64,000 bases of DNA from positions 44,968,344 through 45,032,343 of the forward strand of contig NC_059474.1 in the NCBI RefSeq assembly GCF_018139145.2. Reading direction: 5' to 3'. The position numbers and the translations under genes are program-made. Below, piece by piece: positions 35,964 through 46,900 of the stretch (position 1 is the stretch's first letter; each line of letters opens with the position of its first letter). The DNA comes from Gymnogyps californianus. Taxonomy: Eukaryota; Chordata; Aves; Accipitriformes; Cathartidae. A model generated the notes under the pieces. It saw only the letters and a program-made list of their open reading frames with translations, was not told the DNA's origin and did not search any database.

Positions 35964-36497
35964 TGTGGTGAATTGACCTTAGCCAACAGCCAAACACCAC
36001 CCCAGCATCTTGCTCACTCCCGTCTCCTGTGGGACGAGGAGAAAATAGAAGGAAGGCGAGCATACTCATGGATCGAGATAATGATAGTTTAATAGGGAAA
36101 GCAAAAGCCTGATGCTTAAGCAAAGCAAAAAAAGAAATTAATTCACTAATTCCCATAGTCAGGCAGACGTCCAACCACTTCCTTGAAGGCAGGGTCTCTG
36201 CACGCATAGTGAACGCCATAACCATGAATGTCCCCCCCTTCCTTGTCCGTTCCCTGAGCTTTTATTTCTGAGTATGACATCATATGGTATGGTCAGTATG
36301 GGTCAGCTGTCCTGGTTGTGCCCCCTCCCAGCCGCTTGCTCATCCCCAGCCTACTGAGTTGATGCTGTGCTAGCATAGTTCAGCAATAGTTAAAAAGTAG
36401 GTGTGTTACCAACACCGTTTTAGCCACAGATACAAAGCACAGCACCATAAGGGCTGCTCTGAAGAAAGTTAACTCCATCCCAGCCAGTCCCAGTACA
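35964..36497 (-). mobile_element. Diverged solo LTR nested in a CR1
   Basis: On the minus strand it starts TGTACTGGGACTGGCTGGG and ends CAATTCACCACA. Its order of motifs parallels the TGTCCTGGTTT family (GAGTTAACTTTCTT near the 5' end, AGCTGGGAGGG-like, TGACGTCAT-like, ATAAA promoter motif with complement at about 36260-36267, ATTAAA with complement at 36088-36093), but it differs at many positions, so it is an older or sister subfamily. About 30 bases of unclear origin (36498-36528) separate it from the resumed CR1. GCACC (35959-35963) and GTACC (36527-36531) may be remains of a target duplication. Confidence 0.75.
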
Positions 36498-36528
36498 ATC
36501 TCCACCTCTTATTCCATACCATTTCTGT

Positions 36529-37370
36529 ACCATCTGGAATTGATCTGGTCCAGCTGCCTGCCCGGAGCAGAGCTGGTTTTGAAGATACGTGGGCTGCTCT
36601 GGGCCTTGTCCACTTTTTCTGGATATTTTCAAGAGTGAAGATTCCCCAGTCTTTCAGGGCAACCTGTTTCAGTTTTTGATGACCCTTACTATGAACAATT
36701 TTTTCCTTTTATCTAATCTGAATTTCCCTTCCTTCAGTTTACATCCATTGCCTCTTATCTTTTTGCTGTGCATTTCCCAGCAAGTCTGGCTCCGTTTTTA
36801 AATAGTTGAGTATAGCAATATGATCTCCCCTTAGCTTTCTCCTTTAGAGGCTGAACAGACCCAGCTCTCTCAGTCGCTCCTTATACATCCCACCCTTTAG
36901 CCCCAAACCATCTTGTTGGCTCTCCACTGTACCAATATGTCTCATACTGGGGAGCATAAAGTGGAATACAGTACTCAAGATGTGGTCTGGCAGATGTGGA
37001 TTAGAATAATAATTTCCCTCTACTTGCTGGTTCCGCTGTAGCTAGTGCAGTCTAGTATGCCCTTAGCATTCAGTTTCTGCAAGGGTGCATTTTTGACTTA
37101 TATTGTCCACCAGACCCTGCATGTCCTCTTGTGCAAAGCTGATTTCCGATCAGTTAGCTCCCACACTGGCTATTCTGTCCCAGTTACAGTATTTTGCATT
37201 GTCTTTTCTTGATTTTTCTTGAGATTTGTCAGCCCATTCCTCCAGTCAGTTGTGATCCCTCTGAAGCACAGCCATGTCCCCTAGTGTGTGAACCCCTCTC
37301 CTCAAGGACCGGTGAACTTACTGAGGTACATTCATCCCATCATCCAAGCCATTAATGAAGATGTTAAATA
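36529..37370 (-). mobile_element. CR1 LINE fragment, body of the interrupted copy
   Basis: On the plus strand it shows the typical reversed order of avian CR1: ATCTGGTCCAGCTGCCTGC, then AGGCTGAACAGACCCAGCTC, CTCAGTCGCTCC, ACTCAAGATGTGGTCTGGC, and finally AATGAAGATGTTAAATA at its far end. It is 5'-truncated and heavily decayed with no intact reverse transcriptase frame. It continues the tail at 35928-35963 across the LTR, and on the right it abuts another CR1 tail at 37371 in the same orientation. Confidence 0.8.
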
Positions 37371-37700
37371 TAGAATCATAGAATAGCTCAAGTTGGAAGG
37401 GACCCATAAGGATCATCAAGTCCAACTCCCTGCTCCTTGCAGGACTACCTAAAAGCAAACCATATGACTAAGAGCATCATCCAGATGCTTCTTGAACTCT
37501 GACAGGGTTGGTACCATGACAACTTCCCTGGGGAGCCTGTTCCAGTGACCGACCACCCTCTCAGTGAAGAACCTTTTCCTAATGTCCAATCTGAACATCC
37601 CGTGACGCAGCTTCATTCCATTTCCTCGTGTCCTATCGCTAGTCACCAGAGAGAGGAGATGATAGATTGTTTTAATGATACTGCTCATCCTATGCTTATA
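37371..37700 (-). mobile_element. CR1 LINE, 5'-truncated, relatively young
   Basis: It begins on the plus strand with TAGAATCATAGAATAGC and TTGGAAGGGACC, the reverse of a CR1 3' end, and runs about 330 bases before losing similarity, a usual CR1 5' truncation. It includes the end of ORF2 (37449-37688) and the short 3' untranslated region. It is less decayed than the adjacent CR1 at 36529-37370. Confidence 0.9.
37449..37688 (-). pseudogene. CR1 ORF2 C-terminal relic
   Basis: A 79-codon open frame ends at the natural position for CR1 ORF2. It carries the family's C-terminal signature: a TRGN element, then [24 protein letters not shown] and FKKHLDDAL near the end. In a full element this follows the endonuclease and reverse transcriptase domains of a protein of roughly 900-1,000 residues. 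Here both are missing because the insertion is 5'-truncated, so the fragment cannot support retrotransposition. The apparent start Met is only the first ATG in the frame. It is the only protein in this window that I can place by homology. Confidence 0.9.
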
Positions 37701-40700
37701 GGGTCAACAAGTTGCACGGACTGTGGGGAAGTTGACTATTGAGGTTTGCAGACTGTAATTTTTGTTGCTGCTCGAATGCAATCTGTTACAAAACAAATGG
37801 AGACTTAAAGGTTTAGATGTCATTTGGGTTTCATTTGTAATCAAATGGTTAGAATTTCTAAGTTGTCAGCACTCATTCTTTTGGGAGATATTGAATGCTT
37901 GGGGAAAGGGTTGAATAATACTAATATGGATACTAGTAAGAGGAGGACGGGGACTGTGAAAACCTGACAATGGAACACTTCCCTCGGACAAAGGAATATT
38001 TTCAATTTTTTGATATACTCCTCATTTGTTACCTGAGCTTTAGCAAATCTCTGTGCTTATAATGGTTCTGTTGCATTTGTTTTATTTATTTTGCCCAACT
38101 TCAGCACAGGTACAAGCATTTCTGTAAATACCGAAGCTCCACCTGAACAGATTCAATTTATACCTGGAAAAGATAGCCAGACATAGCACTTGTTTTGCTG
38201 ATTCCAGATAGGATATAATACTAGAATAGGATAAGACAGTTACAGTAAAACACTTGCAAGATTTAATTTCCTAAATGTTACATCAAATTTGATTTGATCA
38301 CTGGCAAAATCAGCTAAGCAGTGATTATGCCCTTTTAAGCACTACTTTTTTTTTTGTTTTGCATGCCATTTTTTCTTTTTGTGTACCTTTATACAGCAGT
38401 ACAAAGAAAATATTGTTTGGAATGTTTTCTTAATTTCTTCAGCATTTTTATTAAGCCATGTGTATATAAGTACTTTTCCTCCTGTAAGTTCTATGTCACT
38501 TATGAAACACTTTGCAATAGTATTAGATGAATTTGACTTAGATGGTCTTTGAAATAACAAGTATAACAAAAGATTTAATCAGTAGAGAGGTGCTATTTCT
38601 TTATTCAGAGAATTTATTAGTGTGTATTTCAACACTTTGTCATTTATGTTTTTTTTTTTCTTTTTGTAATTACAGTTCCTAAAGCAGAGACGACATCTTT
38701 CTTTTAGTAGTTCAAAAAGTTTTTCAGTGGGTTTGATCTGCTCTCAGCCCCATGGAGATCCTAACTCAAGGCACTAAGAGAGAGATTTTTCAGAAGTACC
38801 AAAGCTCATTAAAAGCACACAGCCAGTTGAAAACTGATGGGCATTTTCCTAAATCAAGATAATTTTGACGTTCATTTGACTTGCATGCCTAATATATAGC
38901 TGAAAATCCTACAGTGACTTGGTTAGCATAACTACTATGTAATGAGTGGAATTCATGAGCAGAATGAATATTGGTAGATATTTAATAGAGTCTACAAGTA
39001 TTTTTGTAGGAAAAGCTATACTAAGTGTGAAGTGGTGGAAAGATTTTCAGCCACAAAGTTGTCCATAAATCTCTCAGTATTTCATTACTGGCAGTTATGT
39101 ATTTTAATGGCAATGTGTTAAATACAGTGTTGCTATTTTCTGTTAACTTGTGTATTTTCAGTCTGAGACAAAATGCTTATTTTCATTTTGGGTTACATAG
39201 CTGTAATATGTAAGATTTACTGTCCCCAGGTATATTTTGCTTTCCTTACAAATGGTTTCAAATCTTGACTTTAACTCATAATTGGACTGATGAATTCTTT
39301 CATTGCTGTCATGGAACAAATGGGTGGGAAGAGCATATGTCAGCTTTGACATCACCCCACTTGTGCACGAGCTTGAGGAACATCTGCTATTATAGCTGTT
39401 GATTGTTATGACACTTTGTTGAAAGGTTGAGAACTTTTTTGTCTCCACCTTATTTTTAAACTAGAAATGTCTTCCTGAAGATGATGTTACTTGTGAAGTC
39501 GTAGTGATAGTATTAAGTTGCCATATATGTATGCAATTCTTTTTAAATATCATTTGATTTCTAAATGGTTGGTCAGTGAATGCCATAATCATGTTTCAGA
39601 TGCTTGGTAAGTCGTGTGAAACTTTCACGCTTCTCTTGCATATGCTCCCTAAATTATAGAGTAAATCTCTTCTTGGTCCATCTGTTTACTAAGGGACTGC
39701 TGAATCTGTGAATCTAGAATTTAGCGGAAACTCAGGTAACAAATAATGATAACGTGTATTTTTGTTTATGTACGTACAAAATTCTACTTGACTTTGACTC
39801 AAAATACTAGCAGCTTTTCCAAAATCTTGTAATGAGCAAAGTAAACCTTGATTTCTGGAAGGCTGTCACATAGATCTTAAGTTGTTTCCCCATATTGCCT
39901 TTATCCTTCCTTTATACCCCCAAATTGGGGGGGGGGGGGGAAACCCTGCAACCTCATGCCAAAGAAAACCTCCAAAAGAAGCCTACCGGGTCTAGTTATT
40001 TTTTTCTCTTCTCTGTTCTCTGCTTATTTCTTTTCTCCCGTGTTTTCAGTAGTGAAAACTATTGCACTTTATATTTTTCTTTCCTTTGTGTCTTCACTGT
40101 CTCTACCTTGCAGTCTGTAAAGTGACAGAGTCCAAGCTTGTTTCCTCACACTGTTAATTCCTTTCCCTGACATTTTATTGGCTTTCCACTAATAGTATTA
40201 GACATACTTCTACTTTCTTCTGTTTGTTGCTCAGAATTCATTGAGTCATTTATTTTATTTTATTTTTCAGAAGTTATTTGATGCCTTTAGTTATGAACTA
40301 CAAGTCTTTTGTTCAGTAAACCTACCAAAATGTTTTTCCTGTGTGGAGATGCTTTTTTTTGGTTAATATATTGGGGGGATTTTCTGCAAAGAAAAGTTTT
40401 TCGTTATTCTTTGTCTGTTGGGAAACATTGCAATGACTCCCTTTGCACTTTGTAGCTTCCCAAGCACTTGTGCCAAGACCTTCTGTAATTTTCTGTGAAT
40501 ATTACAATTTGAATACAGAGAGTTGTCAAACATACAACTAATCTTTGCTTGCAACATTTCTGTTGTTTTTTGGCATTCAGACAGACTTCTTTTTCATGTA
40601 CATGTAATGTGATACATCTAAGTCTGCAGTATTGTTAATTTGCAGCAACCTTGTTTTTGGAATAGTTTGGATTTTCTGATAGTTAAACTCATAACACAGT

Positions 40701-40780
40701 TGTCTGACTTTTTATTTTTTTCTTTCTGTACTGCCCCCCCCCCAATTAATTGGAAGTTTTACTGCAGAACCAGGTAACTT
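37701..40780. other. Unique sequence, no gene seen
   Basis: AT-rich, with T runs near 38346 and 38650, a run of 14 G at 39927-39940 and a C run ending at 40743. Frames are all under 100 codons without domains. No exon or RNA gene recognised. Confidence 0.5.
39927..39940. repeat. G14 homopolymer
   Basis: Fourteen G in a row between CAAATT and AAACCC. The length is likely to vary and is prone to sequencing error. Confidence 0.9.
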
Positions 40781-41365
40781 TGTCATGGTTTAGCCCCAGC
40801 CAGCAATTAAGCACCACGCAGCTGGTCCCCCCTCCCAGTGGGATGGGAAGGAGGATGAGAAAAAAAAAGTAAAACTCGTTAGTTGAGATAAGAACAGTTT
40901 AATAACTAAAGTAAAATTAAATATAATATTACTACTACTACTACTATAATAATAATAGTAATGAAAAGGAATATATATAAAAAAAGAGAGAAATAAACCG
41001 CAAGAAAAGTGAAGTGATGCACAATGCCATTGCTCATCACCCGCTGACTGATGCCCGAGCAGCGATCTGCCCCTCCCGGCCAACTCCGCCCCGTTTATAT
41101 ACTGGGCATGATGTTCCATGGTATGGAATAGCCCTTTGGCTAGTTCGGGTCAGCTGCCCCGGCTATGCTCCCTCCCAGCTTCTTGCTCACCTGCTTGCTG
41201 GCAGAGCATGGGAAACTGAAAAGTCCTTGGCTTAAGATAAGCGCTACTTAGCAACAACTAAAACATCAGCATGTTATCAACATCATTCTGACACTAAATC
41301 CAAAACACAGGACTATACCAGCTACTAAGAAGAAAATTAACTCTATCCCAGCTGAAAGCAGGACA
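40781..41365 (-). mobile_element. Solo LTR, TGTCCTGGTTT...CACGACA family (copy B)
   Basis: This 585-bp element begins TGTCATGGTTTAGCCCC and ends GAAAGCAGGACA, and matches copy A (895-1502) along its length in the same orientation. Reading minus, it has a TATA box (complement at 41094-41101) and an ATTAAA signal (complement at 40898-40903). The flanks are AACTT on the left and CTTTA on the right; a shared ACTT-like core suggests a decayed 5-bp duplication. No viral coding sequence lies next to it. Its internal ACT/AAT microsatellite differs from that of copy A. Confidence 0.9.
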
Positions 41366-42310
41366 CTTTATCAAGGTACAGTTTCCCAGAATCTTGAGAT
41401 CACTCTTTGAATACCTGGACATATTTTGCATGTATTCTGCACAATGTATGAAAACATGAAGCATAAACTCGTTCAAAGCAGAATGGAATAAATGATTGTA
41501 CTCCAGTATTTACCATAATCATTCCACCAGATGTGGGAAAGGGGGCTTTGAAGGAAGCTGTTTGTCTTTGAGATTGCAAAAGAAGGAAGAAGTTAAAGGC
41601 TGATGTTCATGTGAATGGAAGATACCTCTTAACTTTGCCAACTGCAAACTCCTGAACTTATTCATATACTGCTAGAAAATACTAATGTAATACCTGAAGA
41701 GATTCCCATTATTCTGTAAGCCATTTGCTTTAATGGAAAACTGTGAATAATTCTTTTTGACCAGTTGTGAAGTCCTAGTCCTTTCCCTCAGCAAAACCTT
41801 TCCTCATTTGTTTCTACATATATGTAGCAGCTCTTCTGCCCCTCTGAAGATGAAGGTTCACTACTACTTTAGGGGCTACAAGGCATGTTTTTACTTGAAT
41901 TATCTAAAGACAGGGAATTCTAACAGGAGGGTATGGGATTTCTATCTCCATATATGTTTCCCATAAAAATAAGGTCAGTTCTTACCTCTTTCTACCTGCT
42001 GATGATATTCTGAGCAGCAGGTGTATGCTGGCTGATACCTGTGCAATGCAAGGAACCACGAAAGAGTGCAATTCCTACATCGCTGTCATTTCTTACATAA
42101 AACGTAATGTCTTAAGATTTCTTTAGGAGAAAATTATCATCGTTTCTCTGATTTGTAGCATAATATTTGTAATGCTTTTTGATAAGACCAGAAAAATTAG
42201 GATTTAGCTGTAGAAGAATTCTGGAATACCTGCTCCAGTGAAACAAAGTATGGATACTTTTTCCCAACTAAAAGTACAATGTTTGGAGTAATTTTAAATT
42301 TGCTTTTAAT
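41366..42310. other. Unique sequence, no gene seen
   Basis: AT-rich sequence between LTR copy B and a CR1. Only short frames without domains; no RNA gene recognised. Confidence 0.5.
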
Positions 42311-42775
42311 CACAGAATCATAGAATATTTGCTGTTGGAAAGAACCTCTGGAGATCATCTAGTTCAATCTCCCTGCAGGGAGCAGGGTCAACTAGAGCAG
42401 GGTTATGAGGAGTGTGTCCCATTAGGTTTTGAGCATCCCCAAGGACAGAGACACCACAACCAGCCCGGGCAGAGCCTGTTATAGTGTTTGATCCTTACAG
42501 CATGTCACCCAGCACTATGGGGACAGACAGGAGTCTGTGCAGGGATCAGGAGCGGGGGGATACCGATGACACCATGTCAAAGCCTTGTCTTATGTTTAAG
42601 TGGATTTTGCTGTATTTCAGTTTGTGTCTGTTGACCTGTGACTGGGCACCACTGACATGAGTCTGGCTCTGTCTTCTTTAGTTGCCAGCATCTGGTTTTT
42701 AGACAGATTAAATCCCCCGAGCCTTCTCTTCACCAGGCTGAATAATCCCAGCTCTCTCACCTTCTCCCCAAATGT
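42311..42775 (-). mobile_element. CR1 LINE fragment
   Basis: It starts CACAGAATCATAGAAT and continues GTTGGAAAGAACCTCTGG, AGATCATCTAGTTCAA and CTCCCTGC, the reverse of a CR1 3' end. Further on it reaches the CTTCACCAGGCTGAATAATCCCAGCTC module near 42730-42755. It is 5'-truncated and has no intact frame. Confidence 0.88.
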
Positions 42776-42977
42776 GTATGCTTTAAATCAGTCCTGGCAG
42801 GTCTTAAGATAATCTTAAACTAATATAACACTAGTTACTCATAGAATTGTGCAGAAAAGGGGATGACACTTAATTTGGGTGATGGGAGGATATGAAGGCT
42901 TAACTTGCAAACATAGGTAGGACTTTGGAGGAGATGCTTTGCTACTGTATGTACTGACCTTTATACAGGTCGACTTA

Positions 42978-44089
42978 TGTGGTGGGTTGACCCTGGCTGG
43001 ATGCCAGGTGCCTACCAAAGCTGCTCTGTCACTCCCCTCCTCAGCTGGACAGGGGAGAGAAAATATAACAAACGGCTTATGGGTCAAGATAAGGACAGGG
43101 AGATCACTCAGCAATTACCATCACAGGCAAAACAGACTCGACTTGGGGAAATTAGTTTAATTTATTACCAATCAAATCAGAGTAGGATAATGAGAAATGA
43201 AACCAAATCTTAAAAAAATACCTTCCCCCCCACCCCTGCCCTTCTACCCGGGCTTAACTTTACTCCCGATTTTCTCTACCTCCTCCCCCCTTAGTAGCAC
43301 ATGAGGACAGGGAATGGGGGTTGTGGTCACTTCATCACACGTTGTTTCTGCCGCTCCTTACTCCTCAGGAGGAGGACTCCTCACACCCTTCCCCTGCTCC
43401 AGCGTGGGGTCCCTCCCACAGGAGACAGTCCTCCATGAACTTCTCCAACATGAGTCCTTCCCACGGGCTACAGTCCTTCACAAACTGCTCCAGCATGGGT
43501 CCCTTCCACGGGGTGCAGTCCTTCAGGAACAGACTGCTCCAGCGTGAGTCCCCCGTGGGGTCACAAGTCCTGCCAGCAAACCTGCTCCAGCGTGGGCTCC
43601 TCTCTCCACAGGTCCTGCCAGGAGCCTGCTCCAGCATGGGCTTCCCACGGGGTCACAGCCTCCTTTGGGCACATCCACTTGCTCTGGCGCGGGGTCCTCC
43701 ACGGGCTGCAGGTGAATATCTGCTCCACCATTCACCTCCATGGGCTGCCTCACCATGGTCTTCCCCACGGGCTACAGGGGAATCTCTGCTCCAGCACCTG
43801 GAGCACCTCCTCCCCCTCCTTCTTCACTGACCTTGGTGTCTGCAGAGTTGTTTCTCTCACATCTTCTCACTCCTCTCTCCTGGCTGCTATTATGCAGCAG
43901 TTTTTTCCCCTTCTTAAATATGGTATCACAGAGGTCGCTGATGGGCTCGGCCTTGGCCAGCGGCGGGTCCATCTTGGAGCCGGCTGGCATTGGCTCTGTT
44001 GGACATAGGGGAAGCTTCTAGCATCTTCTCACAGAAGCCACCCCTGTAGCCCCGCCGCTACCAAAACCTTGCCATGCAAACCCAATGCA
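42978..44089 (-). mobile_element. Solo LTR, TGCATTGGG...ACCCACCACA family (copy 2)
   Basis: This 1,112-bp element begins TGTGGTGGGTTGACCC and ends CAAACCCAATGCA on the plus strand, and is flanked by a perfect 5-bp duplication ACTTA (42973-42977 and 44090-44094). It is the reverse complement of copy 1 (31752-32896) over its whole length, with a few internal repeat units and small indels differing. The polyadenylation signal complement TTTATT lies at 43161-43166. The perfect duplication and strong match to copy 1 indicate a fairly recent insertion later reduced to a solo LTR. Open frames inside it on both strands (up to 169 codons at 43321-43830) come from the tandem repeats. Confidence 0.93.
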
Positions 44090-44094
44090 ACTTA

Positions 44095-46733
44095 GTATGT
44101 ACTCGAGATCTTCAGTACGTGCACTTGAATTTGAGCAAAAGGATTATGCTTTTTGTTAATTTACAATTGAAACGTGTGAAATGGAAAATTTATAATCTGG
44201 TATTTATGGAACTAGTTTGTTTACTTCAGGGGAGGAAAAGGAAGAATAAAAATTCGTCCATGCAGCTCATTTTTTTTTTCCACTGTCTATGTCTTTATTT
44301 AGTTCATGCATTTAGTTTTCTTTTTTTTTTCCACTGTGTCTTTATTTTTATTTCGTTCTATGAGTGAATTGTATTTTTCAATGTTGCAGTGTAGTTTCTG
44401 GTTAGGTAAAAGGCTGCTTTTTGGCTTTGGTTAAAAGGTGTTTAAAATACCAGTCTGGGTTGAGCACATATAGAATATGTAACAGACAAGTAATCTACAT
44501 TATATCCCCTTCTCTGTCTTTATTGAATGAGTTCTTCCCTTTTAGGGTTTCTTTTTTAGTCATGGCATTCACCAAGTCTAACTTGCTCATTTGATTCCAA
44601 AATAGTATTGGGAAAGTGATCTTTTATGTTACTCTAAGGTGTTGAAAATTTGTTGGCAGTGATAATACGGTGAGAGTTAAATGATAGTCCTCTGCCTTAC
44701 TTCACTTAATGGTGTTGTCTGAGCAGAAAAAAAATTCTAGGGGAAAAAGAGTTTACATTTGACACTATACCATGCTGTATGACTATCCCCCTTTTACGCC
44801 TATTTCTGTAAAGCTTTCTGGTAGATAGTATATTGATTTTACCTTTTGGGAACAAAATGCCTCTGCATGAACAGCAGTAGAGTGCTTCAGCCCTGCACCA
44901 TATGGTCACCTCTTCTGAAACGCAGCCTGTTGTAAAATACGTCAGTTGTAGATGGTCCTTTATATACTCTCCGAGAAAGAGGTCAAAACCTCTTTAATCT
45001 TTTTTTTTTTATGCTGCAAGAAATTGATTTATTAAGTTCCTAAAATTTTTGAGTATTTTTTAAATCTTTTTCCTTTCTCCTCCCTCTTTTCCCTTCTCCT
45101 CCCAGCTTCCCTGTCAGTGTTTAAAGATAAAGAAGATAAAGACAGTAATGTTTGGAGGGGTGGTGGGGGTGGAGAGTGATAAGATCATTACAAGGGTGCA
45201 TCAGTAGTAGCTAGTTGTCTATCCTTTCCCAAAGTTTGCTAAAAGCTTGACATGAGTTGTGTTTGTCTAGTTCAACTGACTTGAAAAATATAATTCCAAG
45301 TTCTCAAGCCTCAAATTTACATGAGAACAGTCCTGCAGGTTATGTACTTGGAGACATCTTGCCTGAATCTTGGTCATGTTTTAACCAAAAAAACCCCGCT
45401 AATCCCTTTGATTACTCTGTTATTGAAAGGAGGCTTGTAGTTGAAGAAGATGAAGTAGGCAGTGCTTTCTGCCAAAGAGTAATTTTATGTTTTCTGTTAT
45501 AGACAGTGATTCCCCTAGAGTTTAGACAGACTCATTAAAACTGTTCTGTGGATAGAGCAAACCGAGGAGGTGAAATAAAGCATTCTTGCCCTTTAATATA
45601 ATCTAAAAAGAAAGTCTTTGCTGGCAATATATTTCATACAAACAATCGATGCATAGAGTTGTGGAAGAATAAATTGATGTCTGATTACCTAATGCTACAG
45701 AAGGAGAACACAAAGACACAAAGAGCTTATTCTTTTAATTCACCTTGTGCTTTTGTATGGTAAAGCTGCAGTACTTGTTACCAGTACGTGATAGTTCAGA
45801 ATAGAAGAAAATTCTCATGATATAATGACTTGTTGTTACCCATTAGTTAATTCAAACTGGGAAACTTTTAGAGGTTAATTAAGTGTTAGGCCAGGGAAAA
45901 CATTGTTTTTAAGGGTTTCATTATGTTGACTAATTGTCATTTGTCACCAAATCTATGTTCAGCATTCTTTATTCTATTTATACTGTTCCAATTTATTTTC
46001 TTTGTTTAGCCATACTGTTTTCCACAAAGAAACTGTTAGTTTCCCTGTTGAAGGAAGGAATAATTTATAGAGAACATCTGAAGCTCCAGAAGCTGCTGAA
46101 AAGACCCACAGAGCTGAAGTAAAAAAACCCAACACACTATGTAGCCAAGCAGCTTTTCCAGTATGGAAGTGTTTGATACAACTCAAAGGTTGATTAGTTT
46201 TTTCCAGTAATGTCTGTGACTTGGTATTTCTGAAATGCTATTGTGGGTAAAAGGGATTCTTAACAATGGATTTCTAAAAATTTTTGAAAACTAAGATTAG
46301 AGGCCTTCAGGAGTATTTGTAAATTAGTTTTCATGTTGGTGTATAGTTTTCAAGATAATGGGTAAAGCAGTACTTTTTTCCAAAGCTTTTTAAGTATTAG
46401 TGGGTTAGGAGATTATTCAGCTATCTAGCTTAGGTATTTAATTTAGAAGTTGTCTTTCTGCAGGCTTTTTATATTACTGGGCAGTCTCATTCAAAAACTA
46501 ATTCTGAACAGGAACTTAGGTCTAAACCTAAGCTCTGTGAAGAGCCTGTCTGTCAACTCCCTATATGTAGATGAATTATTTCTGACTTGTTTCTGCATCA
46601 ATATGAGGAAAATCTAGTATCTGATTCCCTTCAAGTGGAGGGAAGGGGAAGAGGCAAAAGCACTACAAACACTGTGGATATTGGTAGTGAGATGGGTAGC
46701 GTAAACTACTCAGGGCGATCATCACAGCTGATG
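44095..46733. other. Unique sequence, no gene seen
   Basis: AT-rich. It holds the short direct duplication at 44269-44362, a T run near 45000 and a pyrimidine-rich stretch near 45067-45110. The 81-codon frame at 45257-45502 (plus) is of more balanced composition than most but has no recognisable domain. No exon could be supported. Confidence 0.5.
44269..44362. repeat. Direct duplication around T runs
   Basis: Two copies of a T10-run followed by CCACTGT...GTCTTTATTT and a GTTC-containing end (44269-44308 and 44319-44362) lie head to tail, about 50 bases apart. The second lacks a few bases after CCACTGT. It looks like a small tandem duplication. Confidence 0.7.
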
Positions 46734-46900
46734 AATCATAGACTAATGGAGGTTGGCAGGGACTTCTGGAGGTCCCAACTCCAGTCTCATGTTCAACATG
46801 GTGTTGGCCAGAGGAGGTGCTCCTCCAGGCAGGTTTTGAGTGTCCCTTACGGGTTGAGATTATGCAGCCTCCCTGGGAAACTTGTTCTATGAACTCTCAG
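46734..46900 (-). mobile_element. CR1 LINE fragment, short
   Basis: It starts AATCATAGACTAATGGAGG and continues TTGGCAGGGACTTCTGGAGG and GGCCAGAGGAGGTGCTCC, the reversed CR1 3' end. It is about 165 bases long, decayed and without a coding frame. Confidence 0.75.

Noticed and set aside
31752..44089. A provirus bounded by the two 1.1-kb LTRs
   Set aside because: The LTRs are in opposite orientation, a 5-bp duplication closely flanks copy 2 alone, and the DNA between them holds CR1 and other LTRs rather than gag, pol or env.
45257..45502. 81-codon plus frame with fairly balanced composition
   Set aside because: No recognisable homology, no acceptor or donor that fits it clearly, and the length is within chance.
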